This document shows, in pieces, positions 26,887-35,645 of a DNA stretch of 64,000 bases. The position numbers and the translations under genes are program-made. The notes beneath the pieces are model-generated. The model was not told the DNA's origin. It made no database searches and saw only the letters and a program-made list of their open reading frames with translations. Each line of letters opens with the position of its first letter. Position 1 is the stretch's first letter. This DNA comes from JAFGAS01 sp963809875 (GTDB lineage Bacteria > Desulfobacterota > Zymogenia > Zymogenales > Zymogenaceae): assembly GCA_963809875.1 (NCBI GenBank), contig CAWELC010000006.1, forward strand, positions 248,001 to 312,000, written 5' to 3'.

Positions 26887-28499
26887 ACGTGCGCACCGAG
26901 GGCCGTCAGCGAAGCCGTTGCCGCCCTCTTGATATTCCGGTTGCGGCCGGAGGCCGCCTTCGTAAGGATCTCAACCGAGCGCTGCCCGCCGATCCTCCCC
27001 AATGCCCTGGCGGCTCCGATCTGCAGGTCCTCGTATCTGATTCCCCCGAAGAATTCTTTCTTGGTCAGGATCCTGCCGAGGGCCTCGACCGCCTCCGGGT
27101 CTTTCAGCTTGGCAAGGGCGCCGATCGACTCCTTCCTGAGCTCGTAGTTCTTGTGAAAGATGTCTTTCTTGAGCGCGATCTCCATAAGCGGCCGCGTCGC
27201 CGAGGCATCCCCCAGCACCCCGAGAGAATTGATGATAATGAGAGAGAGCTGCTCGGGGGCAGTGGGAAGGAGCCGCAAGAGGAAGGACGATACCTTCGGC
27301 CCGCCGATACGCGTGAGGGCCTTGATCACTTCCCTCTGCACCCGGAAGTCTTCGTGACTAACCGCGCGGGACAGGGAGTTGAGAGATTTCTCGCTCCTGA
27401 TCTCCCCCAGTATGACGGCCATATTGCGGATTACGTACCATCGATCGTCAAAGAGATAGATCTCGAGCTTGGGCCTGGCGGATTCTCCGAATCCCACGAG
27501 GAGATTGATGAGATTCCTCCTGGCCTGGGCGTCCTGGCTCTCGATGAGCTTGGTGAGGGCCACATCGATCGATTCCTCGCCGATGATCCTGAGAAGCCTG
27601 CGAAGTATCTCCTTGCTCTTGTCGTCACGGGATACGTAGCCGTCCAGGATGAGCGGAATGGCGGGCGTCGTCTGACACTTGCGAATCGCCGAGACACACA
27701 TCTTTGCGAAGGCCTCGGGGCGCCTGACGGAGACTATCGTTTCCTTGGCCAGGCCCGTGAGGATCATCAGGACGTAGTCTATCTTCTGTTCCTTTGTCAA
27801 ACCTTCGCAGAGCCGAATGAGGTTCAGGAGAATCTTCTTAAACCGCTCGGGATCGACCTCGGTTGACAGGAGCCCAAGATAGTGGTCTATCTCCTTTCGT
27901 ATTACGTCTTCCTCTTCCTTGAACTCGGGGACCGATTCCAGCAGTCGCGGATCGGCCTCGGGGGGGGGGCCTCCCTGCGCCTCGGCCTCAGGGGGCGAAT
28001 CGGGCGACTCCTTGTCGGCCTCGGCCTTCTCGCCGGCCGCGCCGTCTTTGAGGAGGTTGTCGTATTCCATCTCCTTGACGGCGATCCCCTTTATCTCGCG
28101 CTCCGAAAAGAGCGCGGATGCGCTTCCCATCGCCCTGAACTTCCTGGCGTCCATCGCGATAAGCGACACGAACGACTCGAATTCCCCGGGAGTCATGGAG
28201 TTCTTGAAACTAAGCCGAAAAATGTTCTTCTGGATAAGGTCCTGTGAGAGGCGCTTGAGGGCGTCGTTGTCTCTATTGAGCGGGGCTTCTTCGTAGTCTA
28301 TCCCCTCCTTGGCCGACGTAATGGAAAACTCTCCCGAGCTATTGAGAAAATCGCGAAAGAATCGATGGGCGTTTTCGTAGGACTTCTTGAGGGAGGGGTG
28401 GCCGGGGGGGTACATGAAGGAGCTCCTCATGGACTTAACCAGCTCCGCGAGGACCTTTTCCAGAACGGCGGCCCGTTGTTCTCTCGTTTCAGAATCCAT
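26883..28499 (-). CDS. HEAT-repeat protein sharing an N-terminal module with the HD-GYP protein
   Basis: A 538-residue protein. Residues 1-150 match the layout of the neighbouring HD-GYP protein's N-terminus (YPPGHPSLKK at 30-39, then SAKEGIDYEEAPLNRDNDAL). An acidic, proline-rich linker follows (about 155-185), then HEAT repeats to the end (NLINLLVGFGESARPKLE; NMAVILGEIRSEKSL; EVIKALTRIGGPKVSSFLL; ESIGALAKLKDPEAV; AARALGRIGGQRSVEIL). There is no catalytic site. It overlaps the HD-GYP gene by 4 bases, so the two probably form a complex or a scaffold-enzyme pair. An AT-rich TATTAT lies about 20 bases before the ATG, with no good -35. Confidence 0.8.
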   Translation of the reverse strand: MDSETREQRAAVLEKVLAELVKSMRSSFMYPPGHPSLKKSYENAHRFFRDFLNSSGEFSITSAKEGIDYEEAPLNRDNDALKRLSQDLIQKNIFRLSFKNSMTPGEFESFVSLIAMDARKFRAMGSASALFSEREIKGIAVKEMEYDNLLKDGAAGEKAEADKESPDSPPEAEAQGGPPPEADPRLLESVPEFKEEEDVIRKEIDHYLGLLSTEVDPERFKKILLNLIRLCEGLTKEQKIDYVLMILTGLAKETIVSVRRPEAFAKMCVSAIRKCQTTPAIPLILDGYVSRDDKSKEILRRLLRIIGEESIDVALTKLIESQDAQARRNLINLLVGFGESARPKLEIYLFDDRWYVIRNMAVILGEIRSEKSLNSLSRAVSHEDFRVQREVIKALTRIGGPKVSSFLLRLLPTAPEQLSLIIINSLGVLGDASATRPLMEIALKKDIFHKNYELRKESIGALAKLKDPEAVEALGRILTKKEFFGGIRYEDLQIGAARALGRIGGQRSVEILTKAASGRNRNIKRAATASLTALGAHV

Positions 28500-28556
28500 C
28501 GGCTTTCATATATAATATACGATATCGTCGGCGGATAGGGAACGGGCCGGACTGTC

Positions 28557-29525
28557 TCAGGCGTTTCTCGTGATCACATAGTCGGCCAGTTCCAGGAGCG
28601 CCGTTTTTTCATCGGAGTCCGCAAACGCATCGAGACGCGCCTTCGCGTCCCGGATGAATTGTCCGGCCATTGCGTGAGTGTAAGCGATTCCCCCCTTGTT
28701 CTTGATGAACTCCAGGATGAAACGAAAATCTTCCTCACCCTTTTTTTCTTTACGGAATATTTCTTCCACCTTCGCCCTGCCCGCACCGTCGGCCTGTTTC
28801 AGGGCGTGGATGAGGGGCAGCGTGGCCTTTTGCTCATCCAGATCGCCGCCTACGGGCTTACCGATCTGCTCCGGCCTCGATGAGTAGTCAAGGATATCGT
28901 CAACGAGCTGAAAGGCTATTCCAATGCCCTGCCCGAATTCCGCCAGCTCTTCCTCGAGCCTGGGATCGGCCCCGCCCAGCACCGCGCCGATGCGGCACGC
29001 CGCCGAAATCAGCGTTGCCGTCTTGCTATTGATGAGCCGCATGTACTGCGCCTCGCTGATTTCGATGTTGCGGCCAAGACTGAGCCCGAAGACTTCCCCT
29101 TCCGACATCTTCTTGGTGGCGTCCGTCAATATTTCGAGAAACCGCACGTCGCCGCTCCGTATCCCGACGAGGATAGCCTGCGAGAAAAGGAAGTCGCCGA
29201 CGAGGATGCTCGCTCCGTTTCCCCAGAGGGCATTGACCGACTGCCTGCCCCTGCGGACGTCGGCCCTGTCCACTACGTCATCGTGGAGGAGGGTTGCGGT
29301 ATGAATCAGCTCGATGGATCCGGCCAGCGCGATGCACCGGGTATCTCCCGGCTTGAAGAGCCGGCTGCAGAGGATGAGGAGCGCCGGGCGAAACCGCTTT
29401 CCCCCCGAGAAACAGATATGCCTTCCGATTTCCGGTATGAGGCTGACGTCCGATGAGATATTCTTAACTATCTCTGATTCAACTTGTCTCAGGTCATCGT
29501 GTATGAGCGCGAAAGGGGTTGTCAT
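28557..29525 (-). CDS. Trans-polyprenyl diphosphate synthase
   Basis: A 322-residue class I prenyltransferase that condenses isopentenyl diphosphate onto an allylic primer to give a medium or long chain, for example for quinone side chains. The first aspartate-rich motif is in LLHDDVVDRADVRRG, the second in QLVDDILDYSSRPEQIGKP, and FSGGKRFRPALLIL is the conserved N-terminal block. Length matches IspB/HepT-type synthases. It is the second gene after ssb, 9 bases downstream of the ssb stop. Chain length cannot be predicted reliably by eye. Confidence 0.92.
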   Translation of the reverse strand: MTTPFALIHDDLRQVESEIVKNISSDVSLIPEIGRHICFSGGKRFRPALLILCSRLFKPGDTRCIALAGSIELIHTATLLHDDVVDRADVRRGRQSVNALWGNGASILVGDFLFSQAILVGIRSGDVRFLEILTDATKKMSEGEVFGLSLGRNIEISEAQYMRLINSKTATLISAACRIGAVLGGADPRLEEELAEFGQGIGIAFQLVDDILDYSSRPEQIGKPVGGDLDEQKATLPLIHALKQADGAGRAKVEEIFRKEKKGEEDFRFILEFIKNKGGIAYTHAMAGQFIRDAKARLDAFADSDEKTALLELADYVITRNA

Positions 29526-29534
29526 CGGTCTGCG

Positions 29535-29978
29535 TTAGAAGGGGATGTCGTCGTCGTCGGGGGGGGTCTTAGACCCGCCGGGGGGGCTCTTCTTGCCCTG
29601 GTAGGCGTCTCCTTCGGAAAATTCCTCCATGGCGCGCCCGGCCCCGGGGGCGCTGCCGAGCATAACCATGCTGACGGCGACAACCTCTGTCATATATCGC
29701 TTGTTGCCGTCGCGGTCATCCCACGAGCGGGTTTGGAGCCTTCCTTCGATATAGACCTGTTTGCCCTTGGAGAGATACTCCCCGCAGATCTCTCCGAGTC
29801 TTCCCCAGGCCACAATCCGGTGCCATTCGGTTCGCTCCTGCCGCTCGCCGGTGCTCTTGTCGTTCCAGCGCTCGTTGGTGGCGATGGAAAAGTTCGCCAC
29901 GGCGCTGCCGCCGGCCGTATACCGGACCTCCGGGTCCGCCCCGAGTTTCCCGATGAGGATTACTTTGTTTACGCTCAC
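29535..29978 (-). CDS. ssb: Single-stranded DNA-binding protein
   Basis: A 147-residue OB-fold protein that coats single-stranded DNA in replication and repair. The opening VNKVILIGKLGADPEVRYT and the core TEWHRIVAWGRLGEICGEYL and GKQVYIEGRLQTRSW are standard. The disordered Gly/Pro tail ends in the acidic tip DDDDIPF, which recruits partner proteins such as RecJ and RecO. RecJ is encoded divergently just upstream, an apt neighbour. Transcription is from the leftward promoter at 30069-30096. Confidence 0.96.
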   Translation of the reverse strand: MSVNKVILIGKLGADPEVRYTAGGSAVANFSIATNERWNDKSTGERQERTEWHRIVAWGRLGEICGEYLSKGKQVYIEGRLQTRSWDDRDGNKRYMTEVVAVSMVMLGSAPGAGRAMEEFSEGDAYQGKKSPPGGSKTPPDDDDIPF

Positions 29979-30068
29979 GAGATCACCTCAAGACCGCCGT
30001 CGTGCCGAATCGATCCAATAAATTAGGCAAAAAAAACGGTAGTTTAAGCATATCTCCAATTTGTTACG

Positions 30069-30096
30069 ATTTTACCACCCGCACCAAACAAGTCAA
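30069..30096 (-). promoter_or_regulatory. Leftward promoter for ssb and the prenyltransferase gene
   Basis: Read on the minus strand, TTGACT (30096-30091) and TAAAAT (30074-30069) are 16 bases apart. The start near 30062 leaves a leader of about 84 bases before the ssb ATG. It is back to back with the recJ promoter. Confidence 0.55.
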
Positions 30097-30128
30097 GTCC
30101 TTTTTTCCCCGACGGTCGAGCGTTTCTG

Positions 30129-30157
30129 TTGACTTACCAACGGGGATACCCTATAAT
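30129..30157 (+). promoter_or_regulatory. Near-consensus promoter placed for a leaderless recJ transcript
   Basis: TTGACT at 30129-30134 and a perfect TATAAT at 30152-30157 are 17 bases apart. The expected start (30164-30165) coincides with the recJ ATG at 30164, leaving no room for a Shine-Dalgarno sequence. Confidence 0.7.
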
Positions 30158-30163
30158 TAAATA

Positions 30164-31909
30164 ATGAATCACTCCGGCCCGGCACCCTGCCGTCGGTGGG
30201 AAAAAGAAACGCCTGACAAAGCCCTCGTGAACGATCTGCGACAGGGGCTCATAAAAAACCACCGGCTCGACTTATCACCGATTACCTGTGAACTGTTCGT
30301 CAACCGCGGACTTGCCGACGTCCAAGAGGCGCACGACTTCATTTTCCCCGACCTGTCTTCCATACCCGATCCGTCGCTCATGGCCGATATGGAAAAAGCC
30401 GTGGATCGCATTGTCAGGGCCGTGGTCTCACGAGAGAGGATCTGGATTTACGGAGACTACGACGTGGACGGCATCACGTCCGTGGCCGTTCTCCACCTCT
30501 TCTTTTCGGCCCTCGGCGTAGCTCCCCGCTTCTATATCCCCGATCGAATCAAGGAAGGCTACAGCCTCAACCCTGACGCGGTCAGGTCAATACACGCCCA
30601 GGGGGCCGACCTCATCATTACGGTCGATTCGGGCATATCCAACCACGACGAGATTCGGCTGGCAAAAGAGCTCGGGATGGACGTCATCGTTTCCGACCAC
30701 CACGAGGTTGGCGAAACCCTGCCGCCGGCGGACGCGATTCTCAACCCGAAACGCCGCGACTGTCGGTTTCCTTTTAAGGACCTGGCGGGAGTGGGGATCG
30801 CGTTTAACCTGGCGATCGCCGTCCGAAAGCGGCTCAGGGAAGAGGGGTTCCCCCAGGATCTCCCCAACCTCAAGAGATATCTCGACCTGGTGGCCCTCGG
30901 GACCGTAGCCGACATCGTCCCCCTCCGGGGGGAAAACAGGGTATTCGTCAAGCACGGGCTGACGGCGCTGGGCGAGGACGTCCGGCCGGGAATCGTTGCG
31001 CTCAGGGAGATCGCGGGGGTCAAACGGGGGAACGTGGACGCGACGGCGGTCAGTTTTCGTCTGGCGCCCCGACTCAACGCCTCGGGGAGGATAAGCAACG
31101 CCGGCCAGAGCGTGCGGCTTCTGATTACCGACGACTATACGGAGGCGCTCTCCCTGGCGCGGGACCTCGAGTCGGAAAACCAGAAACGCCAGCGCATGGA
31201 AGAAGAGGTGCTGCGGCGCGCCCTCGATCTGATCGAGACCGATGGAATGCTCCAGGGCCGCCGCTCGATCGTCCTGGCCCAGGAGGGATGGCATCCCGGC
31301 GTGGTGGGGATCGTCGCGTCCAGGCTGGTGGACCGCTACTGGCGCCCGGTGGTGCTGATGACCCTTAAGGACGGCCTTGCCAAGGGCTCGGCGCGCAGCA
31401 TCGGGGGCTTCCATCTCTATCAGGGGCTTTCAGCGCTCGACGATCTCATGGTGGGATTCGGCGGCCATAAATACGCCGCCGGCTTGACGATTCGCGCCGA
31501 GGATGTCCAGACCTTCTTCGACCGCTTCGACCGGGAGGTCACCTCCTCGACCACCGAGCAGGATTTCGTCCCGACCATAATGATCGATACCGAGATCACG
31601 CTTTCCGATATCAAGAAGCACAACCTCCTTCACGAGACGAAGCTCCTGGCCCCCTTCGGCGGGGGGAATCCCGAGCCGGTCTTTCTCTGTCGCGGGCTGG
31701 TTCCCGGGGAATCGAGGGTGGTAGGAGACAACCACCTGAAGCTCGTCTTCAAGGAGAAGAACGTCCGCTACAACGCCATCGGATTCGGGCTGGGGGGATT
31801 GTCGGCCGCCGCGGCCGATATGGTGGACACGGTCTTTTCGGTCAGGGAGAGCCAGTGGGATCGAGGGGGAATGTGCGAGCTGTTGATCCGCGACCTGAAG
31901 GTTATCTGA
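30164..31909 (+). CDS. recJ: Single-stranded-DNA-specific exonuclease RecJ
   Basis: A 581-residue 5'-3' exonuclease of the DHH superfamily, used in recombinational repair and mismatch repair. The catalytic motifs are GDYDVDG (residues 97-103), TVDSGISNH, SDHHE, DLVALGTVADIVPL, and the DHHA1-type GGGNPEP and FGGHKYAAG. The N-terminal RW followed by LFVNRGL is the usual RecJ opening and supports the ATG at 30164. That start sits about 7 bases after the -10 element, so the mRNA is probably leaderless. No terminator with a U-tract is visible in the 177-base gap after it. Confidence 0.95.
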   Translation: MNHSGPAPCRRWEKETPDKALVNDLRQGLIKNHRLDLSPITCELFVNRGLADVQEAHDFIFPDLSSIPDPSLMADMEKAVDRIVRAVVSRERIWIYGDYDVDGITSVAVLHLFFSALGVAPRFYIPDRIKEGYSLNPDAVRSIHAQGADLIITVDSGISNHDEIRLAKELGMDVIVSDHHEVGETLPPADAILNPKRRDCRFPFKDLAGVGIAFNLAIAVRKRLREEGFPQDLPNLKRYLDLVALGTVADIVPLRGENRVFVKHGLTALGEDVRPGIVALREIAGVKRGNVDATAVSFRLAPRLNASGRISNAGQSVRLLITDDYTEALSLARDLESENQKRQRMEEEVLRRALDLIETDGMLQGRRSIVLAQEGWHPGVVGIVASRLVDRYWRPVVLMTLKDGLAKGSARSIGGFHLYQGLSALDDLMVGFGGHKYAAGLTIRAEDVQTFFDRFDREVTSSTTEQDFVPTIMIDTEITLSDIKKHNLLHETKLLAPFGGGNPEPVFLCRGLVPGESRVVGDNHLKLVFKEKNVRYNAIGFGLGGLSAAAADMVDTVFSVRESQWDRGGMCELLIRDLKVI

Positions 31910-32086
31910 TCGGACGGGCATCCGGACGTCGGCCGGAGCGGCCGGGACGCGTCGAGCCTTGACCCGCCTCAGTATCGTTCTTGCCTTCCTGACGTCTCCG
32001 TTCTCAATACTCCCGCAGACACAGCAATTCCTCTCCGACCGCGGCGGTGCGTTCGGGGCCGGTTGGGCCGAAAGCGGGGCCCGCCG

Positions 32087-32518
32087 TCAGATGGCGAGGT
32101 AGATACTGTCTCCCTCGCGCCTCAAATATTTCTCGAGCTCGCGGGCGGCCTCCGGCAGAAACCGCGCGGGGATCCGGCCTCCCCTGACCATGCAGTAGTA
32201 GTGCTCGCCCTTGACGGAGAGAGACTCGGGGACGAGCTTTTCGGTCGTCGTGTCCATCAGCGTCAGCGCCAGCCCGTGCTCGTCGTCCGGGTGACGGGCG
32301 ACCTCCCTGACCACGAAGGGGACGTCCTCCACCATGACCTTGGCCGGCCCAAAGCTCATGGCGATGAAGTAGCCGGATTCGTCAAACCTCAGATTCTGGG
32401 TCAGGAAGTAAAGGGAGGCTTCGGTAACTTCCTTGCCATCGGGCCCGTACCACCTGCCGGAAAAATCAACCCGAAATTCGATTCCACCCTTTTGGGGCAA
32501 TTGGGACAATTGGGACAT
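32087..32518 (-). CDS. DUF1285-like protein, copy 1
   Basis: A 143-residue soluble protein with FSGRWYGPDGKEVTEASLYF, then YFIAMSFGPAKVMVEDVPFVVREVA, which resembles DUF1285-type proteins (dG.W.y.G, then VeDaPf). The gene at 34712-35191 shows the same plan, including VEDAPFVVRRIS, so they are paralogues. ATG 32518 has GGAG about 8 bases upstream. The first residues SQLSQLPQ come from a short tandem repeat (CAATTGGGA twice on the plus strand). Function unknown. Confidence 0.7.
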   Translation of the reverse strand: MSQLSQLPQKGGIEFRVDFSGRWYGPDGKEVTEASLYFLTQNLRFDESGYFIAMSFGPAKVMVEDVPFVVREVARHPDDEHGLALTLMDTTTEKLVPESLSVKGEHYYCMVRGGRIPARFLPEAARELEKYLRREGDSIYLAI

Positions 32519-32676
32519 CAAAACGCTCCGAAGAGAGGGTTATGGGTAAAATCCCCATGGGGCGCGTCGATCGTTTCCGCCCCGCAGCTTTCTCGTCAAA
32601 GGTCCTTTCGAACCGTACGCCCGTCTCTTATGGCGCGGGCCCTTGCCGGGAGCGCCGTCCCGGCGGCCCGATCCGG

Positions 32677-33249
32677 CTACGACGCGCGGCGGCTCTCCAG
32701 CGTCTCGCGGGCCCGGGCAATCGTCTCCCTCACGTCGGGCCGATCGTTTTTTGCCCCGTAGTGCAGCGAGAGGGCGTAGGGCACCTGTCTGAGCGCCTCG
32801 TCGGTTACGAGCCGTCCCAGGTCCAGGTAGTCCGGGGCAATACGCAGCAGCTCCAGCCGGTCGGCGTCCCTGACCACCAAAAGCTCGACAGGTCCGTCCC
32901 GGTCGTCATCGGGTTGGTCATGACGGGCGATAATCGTGCAGATAAGCGTCCGGTCGGCGGTGACGTCCAGGCGGTCGAGGATCTCCCGGGCGCGGCGCGC
33001 GCCCCGTAACCCGTGCTCGGGATCTGAAAAGATATTCAGACGTCCGATATCGTGCAGAAGCGCCGCGGCCCGGATCACGAACAGGTCCCCCCCCTCGATC
33101 CGGCCGATCCTTAGCGCAAGGTCGGCCGTGTCCAGGGCGTGGCGCATGCCGTGGGAGGCCTCGTCGCCGACGATCGCACGGACTTCATCGGTAAGTTGCG
33201 CCAGGAACAGAGAGCCGGGCGGCGAGAAGGGTTCTACTTTATCACGCAT
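32677..33249 (-). CDS. HD-domain phosphohydrolase
   Basis: A 190-residue protein with an HD superfamily core: H in SHGMRHALDTADLALRIG, HD in AAALLHDIGRLNIFSD, and a later D in VVRDADRLELL. HD proteins are metal-dependent phosphohydrolases acting on nucleotides or phosphoesters. This one lacks the GYP signature and resembles small predicted metal-dependent phosphohydrolases. It overlaps the upstream GGDEF gene by 16 bases, so it may share its signalling context, though hydrolysis of c-di-GMP is not implied. Confidence 0.82.
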   Translation of the reverse strand: MRDKVEPFSPPGSLFLAQLTDEVRAIVGDEASHGMRHALDTADLALRIGRIEGGDLFVIRAAALLHDIGRLNIFSDPEHGLRGARRAREILDRLDVTADRTLICTIIARHDQPDDDRDGPVELLVVRDADRLELLRIAPDYLDLGRLVTDEALRQVPYALSLHYGAKNDRPDVRETIARARETLESRRAS

Positions 33250-34484
33250 ACGGTGTTCTTCCCGCGCCTCTTGGCCGTGATGAGGGCTTTGTCGGCCCGA
33301 TCGAGCAGGTCATTTGCGAGGTCGGTCCCCTTGAGGGTGGCCACTCCGACCGACACCGTCACCGAGGTGTTGGGCTTCCCCTCCACGATAAAGTTGATCT
33401 CCTCTATCTTCCCGCGGATGCGCTCGCCCACCTCGAGGGCCTCGTGAATGGTGGTATTGGGCAGTATCACGGCGAATTCCTCTCCGCCGAAACGGGCGGG
33501 AAGATCGCTGCCGCGGGCGCCCCGTTTGATGACCCCCGATATCTCGGCCAGGACGCTGTCGCCGATGAGATGGCCGAGGGTGTCGTTTACCCGTTTGAAC
33601 CCGTCGATATCCAGCATGATGAGCGAGAGGGATTTATTGTTCTTGATCGAGTCTCTGACTTCCTCTTCGATGCTCTCGTCGAAGAAGGCCCGGTTGTAGA
33701 GGTCCGTAAGGCCGTCGGTTATGGCAAGGCGCTCCTTTTTTTCGAGCTCCTGCTCGGTCTTGGTGAGGTTAATGAGGACGTTCCTGAGGGACGCGCGCAC
33801 CTGATAGAAATGGACGAGCACCACGGACGCACCGACGAGCGAGAGGATAATTGCCCCGAACGACGAATACTTTATGGACGTCGAGGGGACTATCCCCAAT
33901 TCCGTCGCTATCTCGAGGGACCCGAGGCCCAGCAGGATTACGCCGCCGATGACGTAGAAGTAAGGCAACGGCTTCTTTGCCGTCCACCTGCCGCCGATCA
34001 GGGGGTCGATGAGCATGAAAACCAGAAAGAGGATCGCCGTTGCCAGGAGCAGGAGAATGACCAGGGCGCCGATATGGGGCAGAAAAATGAAATCACCCCC
34101 CCGGCTCACCGTGAAAGTCCCAAAAATGGGCGAAAAGGTCGAAACGGCAAGGGCCAGAGAAAGGAAGAAGAAGGCGGACATAAAGGGCGTATTGATCTTA
34201 CGCGAGGCCATCACGTTAAAGAAGTAGATGGTCATAAAGATAAGCAGGGCCAGGGCGGCAAACTGGACCCGGTACCAGAAGAACGAGAGGTCGATATTCG
34301 TCGGGAAGAAATGGACCTGCATCCCGACGGCGAGCTGATTGACGGCCAGGACCAGCAGCAGGAAGAAGAAGCCGAGAAACGAGCGTTCCTCCCGGATGAT
34401 GAACGTAACGATCAGAAAGTGGAGCGAAAACACCAGGCAGATCGATGCCGCGATAAACGGCAGTATTGACGCTGCAAATTCCAT
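33234..34484 (-). CDS. Membrane-bound diguanylate cyclase (GGDEF)
   Basis: A 416-residue protein. About seven membrane helices occupy residues 5-235, like 7TM sensor modules. A short coiled coil (TEQELEKKERLAITDGLT) then leads into a GGDEF domain. The active site is RFGGEEFAVILP, and MLDIDGFKRVNDTLGH carries the metal-binding D. RGSD lies five residues before GGEEF, the position of the RxxD inhibitory site, so product inhibition is likely. It makes cyclic di-GMP from GTP. AGGAG precedes the ATG. The HD-GYP protein at 25516-26886 could be an opposing enzyme in the same cell. Confidence 0.92.
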   Translation of the reverse strand: MEFAASILPFIAASICLVFSLHFLIVTFIIREERSFLGFFFLLLVLAVNQLAVGMQVHFFPTNIDLSFFWYRVQFAALALLIFMTIYFFNVMASRKINTPFMSAFFFLSLALAVSTFSPIFGTFTVSRGGDFIFLPHIGALVILLLLATAILFLVFMLIDPLIGGRWTAKKPLPYFYVIGGVILLGLGSLEIATELGIVPSTSIKYSSFGAIILSLVGASVVLVHFYQVRASLRNVLINLTKTEQELEKKERLAITDGLTDLYNRAFFDESIEEEVRDSIKNNKSLSLIMLDIDGFKRVNDTLGHLIGDSVLAEISGVIKRGARGSDLPARFGGEEFAVILPNTTIHEALEVGERIRGKIEEINFIVEGKPNTSVTVSVGVATLKGTDLANDLLDRADKALITAKRRGKNTVCVIK

Positions 34485-34514
34485 AGCGGTCTCCTGAGCT
34501 TCATCCTTCCTGAA

Positions 34515-34715
34515 TTAATCTTTCTTGGGCGCTGCTTTTGGCGCGGCCATTTCCCTGATTTCGTCGACGTCGTGGGTCATGATCGTGATCCATCCCGTCT
34601 GGCCCTTGAGATACACCTCTTCCATGCCTATCTCGATAAGCCGTCCCCGATAGATGATGCCGTTGGCCACCACCTCGACGTCCTTGCCGACCAGGTACGC
34701 TACTTCACCCTTCAT
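34515..34715 (-). CDS. Small Sm-like (LSm-fold) protein
   Basis: A 66-residue protein (GKDVEVVANGIIYRGRLIEI, then EEVYLKGQTGWITI). The pattern, a beta strand, a glycine, YxGxL, and a hydrophobic strand with Gly-rich turn, looks like an Sm-fold small beta barrel. An Hfq-type RNA-binding role is not shown and the family call is by pattern only. The gene overlaps the DUF1285-like gene upstream by 4 bases. Confidence 0.6.
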   Translation of the reverse strand: MKGEVAYLVGKDVEVVANGIIYRGRLIEIGMEEVYLKGQTGWITIMTHDVDEIREMAAPKAAPKKD

Positions 34716-35191
34716 TGTCTTTCCCCGTTATAGACGATGGGTCGCGGCAGGCCGCCGAGCCGGACGAAGTAGGAGTCTTTGCCCTCGTCGTATTGGATAT
34801 ATTCGGCAAGCGTGTAATATGCCGGAGAGCTGAACCGGGCGAGCAGCCCCCTCTTCACCCGGCAGTAGGGAACGTTGTGCCGGTCGATCTCGAGGGTTTC
34901 CAGGTCGAGGGTCTCTTCGGTTTCGTCGGAGAGCCCCACGGTAAAACCTGTCAGGACGCCTGCCTCCTCGATCGGGCTGATTCTTCTGACGACGAACGGG
35001 GCGTCCTCCACCTCGATGCGGGCGATTTCGTCCTCGATCCTCAGGTAATGGTTCCTGTCCCGATCCAGAAAGAGGCCGTCGTTGAATAGCCGCAGGACCG
35101 CGGGGTGGATGATCTGTCGTCCGTTATAAAACCAGCGCCCCTCACGGTCGATCCTGATCACATAATCCTGGGCAATCCCCTGCGTCGCCAT
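34712..35191 (-). CDS. DUF1285-like protein, copy 2
   Basis: A 159-residue soluble protein with IDREGRWFYNGRQIIHPAVLRLF, then FLDRDRNHYLRIED and IEVEDAPFVVRRIS, the classic DUF1285 arrangement. The paralogue at 32087-32518 keeps the same VEDxPFVVR core. It lies 4 bases after dtd and overlaps the Sm-like gene by 4 bases, so it belongs to the operon that ends in the GGDEF and HD genes. Function unknown. Confidence 0.76.
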   Translation of the reverse strand: MATQGIAQDYVIRIDREGRWFYNGRQIIHPAVLRLFNDGLFLDRDRNHYLRIEDEIARIEVEDAPFVVRRISPIEEAGVLTGFTVGLSDETEETLDLETLEIDRHNVPYCRVKRGLLARFSSPAYYTLAEYIQYDEGKDSYFVRLGGLPRPIVYNGERQ

Positions 35192-35195
35192 TCGT

Positions 35196-35645
35196 CTAAG
35201 TCCTCTTTGTGCTGTCCACGATAAAGGTCACGGGACCTTCGTTGACCAGGTGAACGTCCATCATGGCCTGAAAGACGCCGCCCGAGACGGGAATTCCCCG
35301 GTTTCGGGCCAGGACCATGAAGAACTCGTACAGCTCGCGGGCCCGGCCGGGCTCTTCGGCGTCCACAAAAGAGGGACGCCTGCCCTTGCGCACGTCGCCC
35401 AGAAGCGTAAACTGAGACACCACCAACAGCGAGCCGCCCACGTCCAGCAGCGAGCGGTTCATCTTCCCGTCGCCGTCCTCAAAGATCCTCAGGTTGATGA
35501 TCTTCTCCAACAGGTACTCGGCGTCCGATTCCAAGTCCCCCCTCTGCACGCCGAGGAGGATCAAAATCCCCCGGCCGATCTCCCCGACCGTACCGCCCTC
35601 CACCATGACTTCGGCCCGGCTCACCCGCTGGATGACGGCCCTCAT
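35196..35645 (-). CDS. dtd: D-aminoacyl-tRNA deacylase
   Basis: A 149-residue homodimeric proofreading enzyme that releases D-amino acids (and glycine mischarged on tRNA-Ala) from tRNA. The opening MRAVIQRVSRAEVMVEG, the catalytic-site motif SQFTLLGDVRKGRRPSF and the C-terminal NEGPVTFIVDS (the NxGPxT motif) are all present. Length is normal. It overlaps the cysteine-rich gene upstream by 4 bases. Confidence 0.95.
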   Translation of the reverse strand: MRAVIQRVSRAEVMVEGGTVGEIGRGILILLGVQRGDLESDAEYLLEKIINLRIFEDGDGKMNRSLLDVGGSLLVVSQFTLLGDVRKGRRPSFVDAEEPGRARELYEFFMVLARNRGIPVSGGVFQAMMDVHLVNEGPVTFIVDSTKRT

